A stretch of DNA of 64,000 nt from Promerops cafer (taxonomy: Eukaryota; Chordata; Aves; Passeriformes; Nectariniidae). The stretch is taken from the NCBI GenBank assembly GCA_013398275.1, contig VZSE01006234.1, positions 1,677,144-1,741,143 on the forward strand, in the 5' to 3' direction. Shown here in pieces: positions 1-13,400 of the stretch. The position numbers and the translations under genes are program-made. Numbering within the stretch: the first letter of the stretch is position 1; the number at the start of each line of letters is the position of its first letter. The notes beneath the pieces are model-generated. The model was not told the origin of the DNA. It made no database searches and saw only the letters and a program-made list of their open reading frames with translations.

Positions 1-3000
1 TTTGAATGAAAAATGAGTAATCAAGAGGATGGGCCAGCTGGTTGCAGTAAGAAAGGTGAGAAGCAGCATCTGCGGATGAAATGCTTCCACATCAGGGTCT
101 GCAAAGAATCTCTGTGCTTACCATATAACCTAAGCATCAAACACAGTCATTTTTCAGTGCCCCCAAGATCTTGCTGCTTTAGAGGTAGATATCAAGTCTA
201 GCATATCTCTTTATTTTGAGCTAACTCGGCAGAATAAAATTAACATTTTTTTAGTGATTGAGAGTGTATCAAATTTCTTAGTAAGAGCCATACCTTTCAT
301 TTATTCACTTACGTTGTAGGAGTAAGTCTCATGCTTTGGCCTTCAGAAAGTCTGTAGCAATGCAGCAAAGAGAAGACTTCAATTCCCTTGTGATTTACCG
401 AGTTTCTTGAGCAGGGTGTGCAGTCTGTCATCCTCATTGAGGATCTAATGAGATCTGTTCCCTGCCTGTCAGCCTTTTAACAGCAGGTGCAAGCTCCCGA
501 ACAGGAAGAGGGCATGGTCTGTTAGCAGAATGACTCACTTCGGTGTCACGTGTGCATCTTGCAAACATTGCTCCATCCTATGAATGGTGCAGTGCATCTG
601 ATGCTAAAAGCCATTTGAAGGACATGGTTTATATGTGATTTAATTTGTCAAGGTAACTTTTATCAGTGTCTAAATCTTTATACAGAAGCGGGGAAAGAGG
701 AAGTTTATATCCGTTTTCACCTTGTAAAGAAACTTTGAAATGCATGCCAGAGTTGATGTATGACAGAACAGTATTTTAATTACACATCTAGAGTGGTAAA
801 TATATTTAAGCTTTTTTCCTGCTCTGAAACACCTGGCTTGCAATTTAGCATTCCTGTTTCACTAGATTGTAGGTTTTTATCCCCTGTGGTCACCTATAGA
901 CAACAAATATTGAATAGTAGCTTTATAAAATAGTGATTTATTGATACAGTAAATACTGTATTTCTTTACTACTGGCATGGGGAATCCTGGTGTTTTTTCG
1001 TTTACAGTGGAATCTTGATGACCTTACTACAACCGTGGTCTGTAACAGTATAGTTGTAACTCCTTTCTTTGTATACATGCAGTCCTCCATGGCTTAGAGT
1101 GACCCATAAAAGTGTGAGAATATGCTGCAATACAATTAGACATTTTGCACAAGATATCCATTACTAGATAAAAGCTAGGGATCAGCAGCTTTGTGAAGGT
1201 AATGAAACGCCACTGAATACTGGCTAAGATCACGTATCTGTGCTTTTCCACCCGTGGAGAGCTATGTGTGTAATGGTTGTGTCTGTAGTAGGTCTGTTTG
1301 TCTGGAGGGCACGTGATACTATCACTGTCAGTAAAACTTCTATAGCTGCAGACTGAGAGGTTGCTCCCTCTCCGTTTCCAGATATGTTGGGATACATCTC
1401 AGCAGTGTTTGATCTTGAACTTGGTCCTACTTCTAAGTGGCAGTGAGTTGATTAGACTCTTCAAGACTTTTTTTGTTCAGGGTTGGGTGATTACTTTAAC
1501 TCAGGAAAACTCAGCAACTTTGGGCTGTTGATTTCTGGAGAATTAGTTGGGGCGGAACACCATTTATTAAAGCCAAGCTGTTAAATCTCATCAGTCCTGT
1601 GTTCAAGGCATAATGCTTGAATGATAACATAAACAATGTTAAGGAGCTGTTGTCCCATATAAGGAGTAGGAAAAACTGCTTCATGTGATGAAACGTGTGT
1701 ACCAAATATAATACTGAATTGCTCTCTGGTTTTGTTCTATAGGAGAACTTGACATAAAGTTCTAAGGGTGATACCTTTATTGCCCAGACACTTAGGTTTC
1801 TACTGCCAGATTATGTCCTTTCAAAAGGGTGAAAAAATCCAAAACACGATGTCCAGGCATTCATTCAGCTGTCAGATGAAAAACATACTTTATGTAAAAC
1901 ACAAAACACAAACCTGTTTTTCGTTCAGCCGACTAACTCTTTGTCAGCCTTCGTGAATCTTGTTATTTTGGTGCGAAGTAAAATTTGTTGTTGAACTATT
2001 AAGAATATTTTTTAAAAAATAACCTGTGAAAAACCTGAACAGCTGCTGGGGTGAAATCTGAATTACACAATTTTTCATTTAACTTCTTTATTAAACATTG
2101 CAACAACAGTGTCCTTTTCTAATACAGAGTTCACTGCAAAGTGAATCTGCAAATATTTTTAGTGCAACTTGTTCTGTCTTACATAAAAACAGTAGTCTTT
2201 CTCCAAAGCAGAAGTATTTTTTGCAGACATTAATGTCAGATTGTCTTTTTTTTTTTTTGAGGGGAAAAATGAGTAATGAATATTAAACTGAATTTAAAGT
2301 GAATTTTTTACAGGAGTTCAGAGCTGGTCATCTTGGGGATTATTTAGTAGGTTAACAATTTTAAGAAATATAAAAATTAATCTTACTTCTGTCATTAAGG
2401 TCTGCAAACGTGGCAGTACATAAAAGCAATTAACTTGAGTATGTTTTTGTATGGTCAGCTTTCACAGTAAAACTTACCAGTGTTACAGATTGGTTTCTTG
2501 TGGTAGTTACAGTCATTGGAAAGAAAATGATTACAAGAGTCATTTTTGTTGCAGGTCAGATATGGACATGTTATCTCGAGCTGCAAGATCACGGAGTACT
2601 CGATTAAGGGATGACTCCATTATAGTTTGTAAAAACAGTACTTTTGGACTTGTGGTTATTTCTTTAGAGAATGGATATTGAGTTTTTTTAAAAAAATGGT
2701 ATTTTGCTTCCTTAATTACTGGAGTACATGATTGAATGTTAAGAAGTAGCTTACTTGCACTTGCGAGGTCTGAATTCATATTTGAATTGTGTTTGAGCTC
2801 GATATTACTGGTTAATTTTGTAAAAGTACCGAAGAACATCGCACTCATACTTGTCTTCACTAAGGAAAGTTGCCAAACGAGAAATACAGAATTTTTAAAA
2901 AATCTCATGAGAACTGTTTTCTGTGTTTGGAGGAAGACAGAGTTAGTGTCTTCATAAGAATGCTGCCTGAAATTTAATGTGGTCTTTGCAGGGTTGCACA

Positions 3001-4380
3001 TGACCAGGTTTTATAGTAGTGTATTGGTGATCAAGGGCTCTTCACATCACATTTGGAGTATTAATTATGTCCTTGTTTCTAATGGAGTGTTCCTTAATAG
3101 CAAGAGCCGTTTCTCTCCATACTGCTGACTTGTCCTATGGCTTTGAACATAGTTATTTATTCTCTGCTTGGGTTTACTCATGTGCAGAATTAAGTTTTAC
3201 ATACTTCTTAGTGTTGTTGCAATGCTTAATTAATATTTATAAAGGCCTTTGACATCCTGTGATGAAAGGAGCTCTGCAAGTGGTGGTTCAGTAGTGGTAT
3301 TACTTTATTAGTGAAAATGCAGGAGGAGTCAGAAGGATACCAGTTTTTAATTCAGGGTGAGCAATGGAGTCATTCTTTAACCTTGAGCAGGTCATGCAAT
3401 CTCTTGTTTTGTAACATATCCTGGGAAAGCTCTGTTTTGCAGCATGTGTTATAAATGCCATCCTTCCCTCCCCCAAGTCCATTCTAAGGGAAAAAAGGTA
3501 AAAAGTAAACGAATAGTTTACATGACTTTACTGAGCTGCTAAACATAGCAAGTATTTCTTAAGGAAATAGATCATTAACGGGGGCAGAGGGTGAGAAAGG
3601 GAGTGGATGTAACAGTTGCATTTCAGAGTCAACATGAGAACTTGAGCATGTGTTACCTAGTCATGGACCAGATTGGATTTTGCCTGTTGCAGATCTCTCT
3701 CATTTGGGTTCAGTGTGCACTGTGCTTAACTGCAACTTCCCTGTGAAGGGACTGCATATAATCTTTATTGCATTCTAGGAGCACACTAATCCATGGTACT
3801 CAGCTGGTAAACAAGTTCTTTCTTGAGACTAAATATTGGCTGTATTTGAGCTTTGTGATTGTCAAGATTGATAGTCAGCTCTTATAGCATCTTGTATTTG
3901 GCTATTGCATAAGAATATAAATCTCAGTCACTTGTGAGGTTTTTCCCTCAATTGACAGAGGAAGGTTATGATTACATACTGTCATTAAAATGACAAGATA
4001 GTGAGGAACTTTTGGAAAGTATACATCTATTTTAAGACAGAGCCAGCTAGGTATTTGCCTAATTATATAAGGCATAATAACATTAAATAGTTATTTGCCA
4101 TGCTTCATGCATGCAAATACAGGGTTTAAGTTTTTTATTTCATATACAGTGCTACATCTGCATTTTACTTGTTCCACAAAACACACAGGTGTGGCTTAGA
4201 GCAAGGGGCATCAAAACTTTTATTTGAAGTACTTCAGCAAGATGAACAGCTTGCCCAGTGAAGTGTGAGGTATAGCTGAATGTAAGTGCCCATTTATGCA
4301 TGTGCAGTATGGTGGATTAAAATTGAAAGCACCTGGATCTTTGTCCTGCTTTATTGCAGTCTGGCTGCACAGCTTGTTCC

Positions 4381-4403
4381 GGGGGGGGGGGGGGGGGGGG
4401 GGG
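4381..4403 (+). repeat. 23-base G homopolymer
   Basis: An uninterrupted run of 23 G residues inside the intron, preceded by CC and followed by TGTGC. Runs like this can form G-quadruplexes and are prone to length errors in sequencing and to polymorphism, so the exact length should not be trusted. Confidence 0.95.
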
Positions 4404-6499
4404 TGTGCTTTTTACTTGTCTTTAGTCCTGCTTCAGCTCTCAGCTCAGCTGGCCTAAGAATGAAGAGAATACTGAGAATAAACTATGGTTTATAGTCTTC
4501 AAGAACAGCAGTTATTAAAACCCCCATGCTTTATATAACCCTAGTTATAAGCCTTAATTTATGGGGCATGCCTAGTAGTAATGGAATATCAAGAATTTAC
4601 CTGCCTGGCTTCAGCTGAATATACTGAACATATATGTAGGTAGATTTGTTCCAAGATACAGTAATTTGTTGAGATTTGTACAGCATTTTCCAGACTTGCA
4701 AAATACGTTACTTGCTTCTGCCTTCAACTTAGACTTCCTGATATGAATCAGGACAGTCCTGAAACTTTGTAACTGAATATTTGCGGCAAGTAACTGAATG
4801 AATTTTCTTACCTGTTAAAAGTAAATATTGCCTCAGGTAATAAATGGAGTGGAAAATATAAACCTTAATACCTTTGCCAAGAAAATCTGAGCAAGCTGTA
4901 CAGAGTTGTTTGAACTTCTAATACATTTAAAAAACAACCTTAACTTGCTGGTTCTTCCACCTTGACCTGCAACCAATGAATAATAACTTAGTGTGGAAAG
5001 CCTTGTTCTTAACTTCACACTGATAAAATTAAATACATTCTACCTTAGCATTTTGATTTCGTATAATTAAAATAATGACTTACAGTTTGATAAACGTTAT
5101 TTTCATTACTACAGTGCCCTGAAGCACTGCATGTGGAAAATTTTATAAAATTACACAGATCTAGAGGTATGTAATATGCTTGTCAGACTATTAACTTGCA
5201 TAAAGTGTTTTGGTTTCTGTAGCATATAAATTTAGTGTTTCTTTGGAAACTGAATAAAAGTAAACAATCAGATCCCTTCCAAAATGAAATGTAAATTATG
5301 CCAATATGCAACTGCGAGGGTGTCCTTGTAATATCCCCAGGCAGATAGAATTCAAGCATTTCGCCATTCAGTAGAAGCTGCCTGTAAGCAGCGTGACTGT
5401 GTCTGGGCTTGGTTTGGTAGGGATTTTTTCCCAGTAATTTAAGTCACTAAATAGAAACTGCTTCACAGATATTTATATTTTAATTTTTTTCTTGATCCCT
5501 TCTGAAGTGCCATATCATGAACGTTAAGAAAGCCTCCAGTATTTTCATGTGTGTTAAAAAGTGCAGCAAGTAACACTGTAATAATGTTGTCTGATGTTTT
5601 CTTTATTTTCACCTTGCCCTAAAATTCTGTACTGTATCTGTAGATAGTCTGGATCTTTACCGGGATGGTTTTAGGTCCTAGGGTGTCTTTGACTGAGAAA
5701 CACAAATATATATAAATGTCAAAGCTTAAAATAAACATAACTACTTCTGTTGTTAAGGATTCTGTATAACCCAGGTTTTTACTGTCTGTACAGCCTCTGC
5801 TGGTGCCACAAATGATGCTCTGTCAGAAAAGGTTTCATTTGATCAAACTGCATTATACTTAATATTTTTTCTGAAATGTCACATTCTGACATTAAAACAA
5901 GTGTCATAATTGTTGTGCACTGTGGCATAGTTACCATGGGAAATAGATTAATTTCCTGTGACTTTTTTTAGTGTTGAAAAATAATTCTTTTTTTGGCTTT
6001 TAGGATAAAAGTTTACAAACTTTTATCTAAGAAAGTACAGAGCTCTTTTGTTAAAATCAAATTTACACTGTAGTCAGGAGTCACCATTTCCTTTTTAACT
6101 GCAATTATATTAATAGTAAGTATTCTTTTAATAGCACTTCTCATTCATACCTACAAGAATGCACTGTTAAGGTGGCACTAATACTTGTGTCCCAGTTTGT
6201 AACCTGTTCAAAGCCCCAGTAAGGCATTGGCAAAGCTGCCAGTAGAGGTTTGAGCTTCACTTGTGGAATTGATCTGGGCTGCTGAGTGCAGTGGTGTCCT
6301 GATACAGACCTGGAGTGGAGGATAGCTCGTTTAGGGCTTCCTGCTGCAGTCCTTCTGCAGAGGATGTGTCAGTAATTAGTTTCCTGCTTGCTGGACCACT
6401 AAGTACAGAACTATGTTTTTGTTCTACTCTAAGGTAATACATTCTTTTGAGGAAGTATTCCAGAGCTGCATTGCCAGTCAGTGACACAGAGCTGGTTAT

Positions 6500-7455
6500 G
6501 GTCAGCAGTGCAAAGTGCCCTGTTGGCCGGGCAGTCTGGTGCTGATCACGTTCAACATCTGTATTAATGACGTGGTCTGTTGGGATGGAAGGAACCCTCA
6601 GCACCTTTGCAGGTGATACCAAATGAGGCTGAGTGGTTGACTCCTCTGGAGATTAAGGTTGCCGTTCAGGGAGAACAGTAGGCTGGAGAAAAGGGCCTGA
6701 CAAACCTCTTGAAATTTAACCATTGTAAATGGAAAGTACTACACCTGTGTCAAAATAACCCCCTGCTATAGCACAGGTTAGACATCCACTGACTAGAAAG
6801 TAGCTCTGCAGGAAAAACACCTGAAGGTCCTGGGAAAGAAAAAGTAGAATGTGAGTCAGCAGGGTGTCCTTGCTATTAAGAAACCAGCCATGTGCTGTGC
6901 TGTATTAGCAAGGATATAGCCAGTGGGTCAGGAGAAGGGATTCAACACTTTTAAGTCCATCTTTAACATAGGGTGTCCAGTTTGCCTCTCATAGAGGAAA
7001 GACACTTAAATGCTGACATGTTAAATGGTCACTAAGATGATTAGTGGAGCAATCTTGCTCAAGGAGAAGCTGAGAAAACTGGATTTGTTCAGCCTTAGAA
7101 GTAGAAGGCTATGGGAGCAATGTTACTGCTGTTTTCAGCTGCCTCATGAGAGGATATTGAGAGCCAGACTCTTTGTAGAGGGTGGTGTACAGTGATAAAA
7201 CAGGAGAGAGCAAACACAAGCTGCAGTAAAGAAATTCTGATTAGGTATCAGAAGGCAAATGCAATGTAAGGAGTGAAAAAGTGGAATAAAGTCTCCACAG
7301 CGATAGTAGTGTCTCTTAACTTCGGAGAAAGTCAAAATGTGATTAGGTCCTGAACAACCTGTTTGATGATGTCTCTGTTTTGAGTGTAGGGTTAGACCAG
7401 GTTCCGGTTGACTTCTGGAGGCCCCTTCAGTCAGAATTATTTGTGATTCTGATAA
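6500..7455 (+). mobile_element. Decayed CR1 LINE, 3' part, sense orientation
   Basis: An old, heavily mutated chicken-repeat-1 retrotransposon fragment. The left part matches the end of CR1 reverse-transcriptase coding sequence (a degenerate NIFIND-type stretch near 6550, followed by a block resembling CR1 'AAGTTTGCAGATGACACCAA'). The middle resembles the CR1 3' region (GAGAAGCTGAGAAAACTGG near 7066). The right end carries a CR1-like terminus (AGACCAGGTTCCGGTTGACT near 7395, then TTTGTGATTCTGAT). Stops and small indels make it non-functional. Boundaries are approximate. Confidence 0.85.
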
Positions 7456-10400
7456 TGATGCCAGTAAGGGTATAATGTATCTAGTGCAGAAAGTGTAGTT
7501 TAGTTTTAGAAGATGAATTGGCTGTAAAAAAAACCAAATGAACAAATAAAAACCACAAAAAACCCCCCCAACATTGAAAAAAGAGTCTGTAAAGGACCAT
7601 TTAGGGATAAGATTGTATAATTTTCCTTCTGTTTGTTTTCAAACAAAAGGATTTTTTTTTTCTCTTGATAGGTAAACCATTTGAGATGATCAAACTGGTA
7701 GAGTGTCTCTTTTAATACAAAGCAACACTGGCAAATACTTGTGCACACATCACTTGCAGACTAATAATTAGTCCTGTAACTGACATCTGACACTTTTCCC
7801 AGATATCCTGTGTTCATTTCAAACTCCATGTTGCGTGACAGGGTAGGTCTCTGGGGGTATTTTGTATGCACAGTGAGGGAGGTAAGATGTTCTTTTTGGA
7901 TAGTGTAGTAAAAAAAGATGTTTCACATGCAAGGAAAAGGTCAGCAGCAGCTCCCTTAGAGTGGTCATCTGTCCAGGGCTGTGATTTTTTCACTCACACA
8001 CACAATTGAGGAAATGAAATATCTTTACTTAAAGACAGAAATATTTTGCTAGGTTGTCTGTTGTCTTATCTGCTGACATTATGGTGTTAGTGAGAATTGG
8101 GTTTTGAAACAGTTCATATTATCAGGACAGATCATTTGTAGTGGAACAGAGATCCTGAGGATTGCCAGCTCTCTCTTCCCTGTGAAATAAGTGACCTGTG
8201 TCCCTTTAGCAGGCACAGGTTCTTTCTTGATTTTATTCTGGTAGCTGTTATCCTTTTACTGGCCCATGGTGTTTCTTGTGGCTGTCAGAATGACACAGGT
8301 ATTTTTCTTGGCAAACACTTAAAGGTAATGCAGCTTTCTACACGTGTGAATAGTTTTAAGAGTAAAGTAAGGCTGTTTGATAATCACATAAAATCTTAAA
8401 GTCCTGAATGGAACTGTGGAACATCTTACCAAAGGGATGTTCTGATAGGATACATTACAGGACATCTTAATTACAGGCAAATTTTTAACCTCATATTTTT
8501 CCACTCTTCGGCTATTTTTACCACGTTTCACAGTTGTCCAGACACACTTTACCTGTGTTTTTGGTGCACATGAGTGTGCATGCTATGAAATAATAATTAC
8601 AGATCTGCAAGAGCTCCAAAGTGTTTGAAGTGTGAAGTAGGGGAGAAAACTTGCTCAATTCGTATATTCTAGAACTTTGGCTATAGCTCTCCACTTTCTT
8701 AAAGCGTTCTTTTTTATCAGTTGGCAAACACATAGGAACTTTAGGTTGGATCTGGAAGTCAGTTTTTTAATACATAGGAATTGTACAGCTGGAAAGAGTA
8801 ATTCTTAAATGAGTGCAAGGAAGAAATAAAGAATATTTTTTAAAATTTTATCTTTATAACATATTTCAAGGTTTTCTTAAGAAGTGACTCTTAAAACTGA
8901 AATTGCCCCCTTCCCTCTTCAGATGATACTATTGCCCCTTCAGTTGTGAAGAGCTGAGAAAAAACCTCCATTTCTTTGAGCATTTGTTGTTGTACTGTAG
9001 GGCTTATACCATCCAGTTCTTTAAAGAGCCCTTAATGCTCAGTTGTTGTCTCTCTATAAATCATTGTGCTTAGGCATATATATATAGAGAATACACCACA
9101 AAGAATTAATTTTACTCTGTTAACAAGTGTAATAACAGTTTGTAAGGAGCATTCCTTTAGAAAAGTGTGCTTCTAGCAAAGTCAGTTTGCTGATGTTTTA
9201 AAGTTGGTTATTATCTACAGCAGCGTCCAGCTGCTGATGTTGTGCTGTGATAAAGGCGTATCACTTGTGCCAGATATGCTGTTTAAAGTACGCAGCTTTC
9301 TTGCTCTTACACTGTTCTGGTTTTTGGCCAAAGAGAAGAAAAAGCAGCTTGCTCTAAGTCCTTGAAAAGGCATAATCTTTTGAAAATGCTGCTTTAGAGC
9401 ACTTCTAAAACACACTTTCTAAAGTCTTTTTATTTAATACATGGGGAGTATATGTCGTGTTTGTCTGAAATCCACAGCTTTCCCTGGGAGAGAGAGATGA
9501 CAGGCTTTTGTCTTACATATGGTATATATACTATTTACATGTGTTGCAAATATGAAAGTCTTAATTTCATACTCTGAACAGTAGAGTTCTTCTATCTTGA
9601 TTTCAGTTAAATTCAGAAAGTGTGGGACAGTGATCCTTTTACTAGATGGTCAGTTTTGAACTGCACAGTTTATCCCTTGCATCGGTACTGCAGTTCTTCA
9701 GTGATGCTGTGAATTTCTGTCTCACTTGAAGCAAACAATTTTTTTTTCCCTCTTTGAAGTTTTTACACCCTAGGTCCTCAGGAATGCTATTCTGAAGGAT
9801 CAATCGTTTTTCCTTAGAAACATCAGAAATCACTCGGCCTGTAGTAATTTCATATTCCATTTTTGTCAGTTCAGCCAAAAGACTGACTTTTGAAATGGCT
9901 ATTTCCCATGTAAGCATATTTTGTATGGCTTATGGCTGTCTAATCTATGCCCTGCTTAATAAGAAAGAAGGCTGTGATGTTGAGTATTTTAATTTTTTTT
10001 AATAAAATGAAATAATCCCATTTTGACTCTTTTGATCAGCAAGATCATAACTGTTTATTTACATGGCTTAGTCTAGTGGAAGTAATTTTACCTTTAGGAA
10101 TGAAGGGTCTCTCAGCCCTGGGATTTATTCCGTGCTGTGTTACATCTTGCTTCTGTTTGATGTTCTCTTTAAATGCACTGGAGCACACTTGCATGATTGT
10201 ACATGCCACACTCTTCTCATGCTGCTGAAATAATGGAGCGTGTCTGTTAAGTGGGATATGTTAAATGAAAGTAAAGTAAAATTGTAAGGATTTCTTTGCT
10301 CTAGTTGTGGTGCATTTAGTTTTGCTTTGTTTTTAGTTTCTGACATCCAGCTTCCTGATACGCTTTAAAAGCTTTCATCCACCTTGGGCGTTTCAAGCTG

Positions 10401-13400
10401 CAGAGTGCCAGTGTTCGTTGCTGCAGCAAGAAGGGCTTGCACCTCAAAGAACTCACTTTTCTTCATTGCTTATGACCCTTAGTTCTAATCATCTTATGCT
10501 TTTTAGTGCATTACTGTGAGTTGAATTTGCTTCCTATACACTCAGCTGAGTTCCAGAGAAGGTCCAAGCAAGTGAAGGTCAAGGACAGAGCTTGATGAAG
10601 AAAAATAAAGTGGAAGAAAATGAAAAGCACTTGCCAGTGGCAGCAGCAAGGTGTTAATGAAATAGCACTGTTGAAGACATTTTACTTTCCTGTAAGAGAT
10701 TTTTGTCCCTGTTTGGACTGAGGGGAGCTTCTGTCTTGGAAGTTGCACCTGGACTTGAGCTTGTTAAAAGGAGCTTTGCAACACATGTGAGACACCAGTG
10801 TGTGATGCCTAATTCTGCTGGTATCCATGCTGTATAATTTATCACAATACCGAGAAAACGTTCAGCAGTGTTGAGAAACTAGATGCTTGTAGTTAGAGTT
10901 CATTTGAAATTCTTTTTGCTTCAAATCTTGGCCAATATTGGATATCTTATTGTTGGATAAATTTGTGGTTTAATCAAGTTTTGAGTCTTTCTGTGTGTTT
11001 CGAAAAGACTTGAAATATATTTGTGGTCTGATATTTTGAACCACTAGAGGCTTATCTGTAAGAAAGAGTTTTTAGTAGCTCAAGTTTTGCTTCTGAGTGA
11101 CAATGGTCTGTGCATGCAAATTGTTCTCTGCATATAGTGAAGGCCTTTAGCTCTGGCTAGTTGTAGCTGATGGCTTGAGGGTGGATTTAGCAGTTGTTCA
11201 GGTGACGTGGTAGCTATATGGAAATAAAAGTGCTTCTGGTCCTGCAAATGTGGTTTCAGAATCCCAGTGTTCTGAAAGATGCACAAGTTGGCTCACAATT
11301 TGGAAGCAAGTTTGTAAATTGCCCTATGCTTATCACAACACAGAGAACAGGGTGCACCTATAGAAGTTTACTGCCACTCCTGTGTCATAGTGTATCTAAC
11401 TCAGGTTGACAGTACTGAAATGAGAAGTGTGAGGTCAGGAGGAGGGAAGAGGACTCACAGTACTGGTATCTAGTGCACATCTTCACCTGTGAGGAACTTC
11501 CAAACTCTCACACCATTGTCCTGTGGTGTTGCGAAAGGAACTGGGAGTTGCGTGCACTGCAGTGCCACTCTAGGAATTTTAATTTCTTACATTTCATTTT
11601 TTTGTGCAGTTTTAGTTTGAGAGTGACCTTACAGGATTATGGGGTTTGTGTAGACTAATACTGTATGACTTTATCTCTGCCTATCAAAGAGACTTTATCT
11701 CTGCCTATCTGTGTGTTGGCAGCAGATAGTGTGCAATATGTCGCACGTCATCTCGTCTCGGTTCAGTTCGTGACAGCAAGAGCTTTGAAGGCAACTTCTG
11801 TCCTCTACCTGTGCCTTAAGCCCATAATGTTGTCAGAACAACTCTCTAAAACAGAATTTTCTGGAAAAATGAGTATTAGAATTTTACAGGAAATTAACAA
11901 TTTCCAAAACAGGTAAATTATTTTGAGGGAGAACACATTTCTTGAATGTCTATTTTTGCCTTTTTTTTTTTCCTGAAATGGATGTTTTAATAACATGGAC
12001 TTCACAACTGTTTTCTATTATGTCTCTAGTTAACTAGTGTAAAAAACTTCTTTTCTCTAAAATGATTGCTTTTGACTTAGCCAGAAGAGGTTGTTTTAAG
12101 AAAATAGGTAAGGTGTAATGCAGTATAGCTATTGGGTTTATTTGGGTTTGGGTTTTTTAGAATGAAGATAACATTTTGGATTACAACTTAGTTTCTCATC
12201 ATTTGTAAGCTGTAATATGCCTTACTTTAAATACTTGGAATTAAAATCTGTAGTATGCTTTTTAAATACTTTCCAGTAATGTTGATTCTAAGATTTTGTG
12301 GGAGATATTAAAGTGCAATTAGGTCATAGTTTTAGATCAACACATGCTTTTTTGAAAAAAAACTAGATTAAAAAGCTGGCTGCTGATTGCTATTTAGCAG
12401 ACTTCCTCTTCAGAGTTGTGGTGTGTCCGTGTTCCTATTACAGTGTGCTCATAACAAAACCCGGAACCACACCCCGTTGTATTACTCAAAATTCACTCTG
12501 CTTGGAGTTGATGGGTTTTCTCCCCCTGTTGATCTCCTCAGTGTGAGCAGCTGTTTGCTGGAAAGCACGTAATGGACCCCTGAATTTTCAACTGGCCAGG
12601 AAGAACTATCTTTTGGCTAATAAGAAGTTAATAGGCAGCATTATCTCTGGAATAAATCGAGGAGGTGATTGAAAGCTTTGTTGATATTGAATTTTTCAGA
12701 ACATTTAACACTGCAAGTTAAATTTGTATTCAACAAGCATCTTGCATCCAGCTGAAGAGGAAAATCATTGATCATAAAACAAATGTTAGTGAAATGCATC
12801 AGAGACTAGAATTGGGAAGACAGCACTTGTGATACCCAAAATAACAATAAGATAATTACCCTTCTAGTTCAGTGAACTTTCACCATGGTTGTACATTGTT
12901 AGTGTGTCTGTATTATCTATTCTTGCTCTGTCATTTGGAAGGTGTAACTTTGTACTTCTGACATGTTTGTGAGGTTTCGCTCAGCACTTTGTCAGGAGCT
13001 CTGTGGTCTCGTACGTGTGATGTAGCCCAAGTGTTCAGATAGGTCCCTTCTACCGTAGCAGAGCTTACATGAGTTGAAGGTTAAATAAAGTTTTGGTAAA
13101 TGAAGTAAACCAAGTGTTGGTTGCTGCTGTATTGTGGTTGTTGAGGATGCACCCAATGGAATATTAAATCTCCACTAAAAGAGCGGAAGGGGAGGTTGTC
13201 ATGCAAAACAAAAGGGCTTCTCTGCAGCCTTAGTCCACATAGATCAAAAAACAAGGCAGCAGCAATAGCAATCTCCATGTCCTAAATTTACCACAAAGGC
13301 AGACCATAAGTAGGTGATTACTTTCAGGGTATGGATCTTTTGTCCTTGAATCCTTTTAGTGCTGCATGTCACTGTAAACCATAGCTTCAGCTGTGATTGT

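Noticed and set aside
600..640. GAAGGACATGG, resembling part of the long-isoform N-terminal exon of TNRC6B
   Set aside because: The flanks do not encode the expected residues and there is no suitable donor, so it is a chance match.
2540..3001. 153-codon minus-strand frame in the first intron
   Set aside because: No similarity recognised, ordinary AT-rich composition and no splice or promoter context. Likely chance.
7144..7545. 133-codon minus-strand frame
   Set aside because: Lies mostly in the 3' end of a CR1 element, in antisense, and has no coding character.
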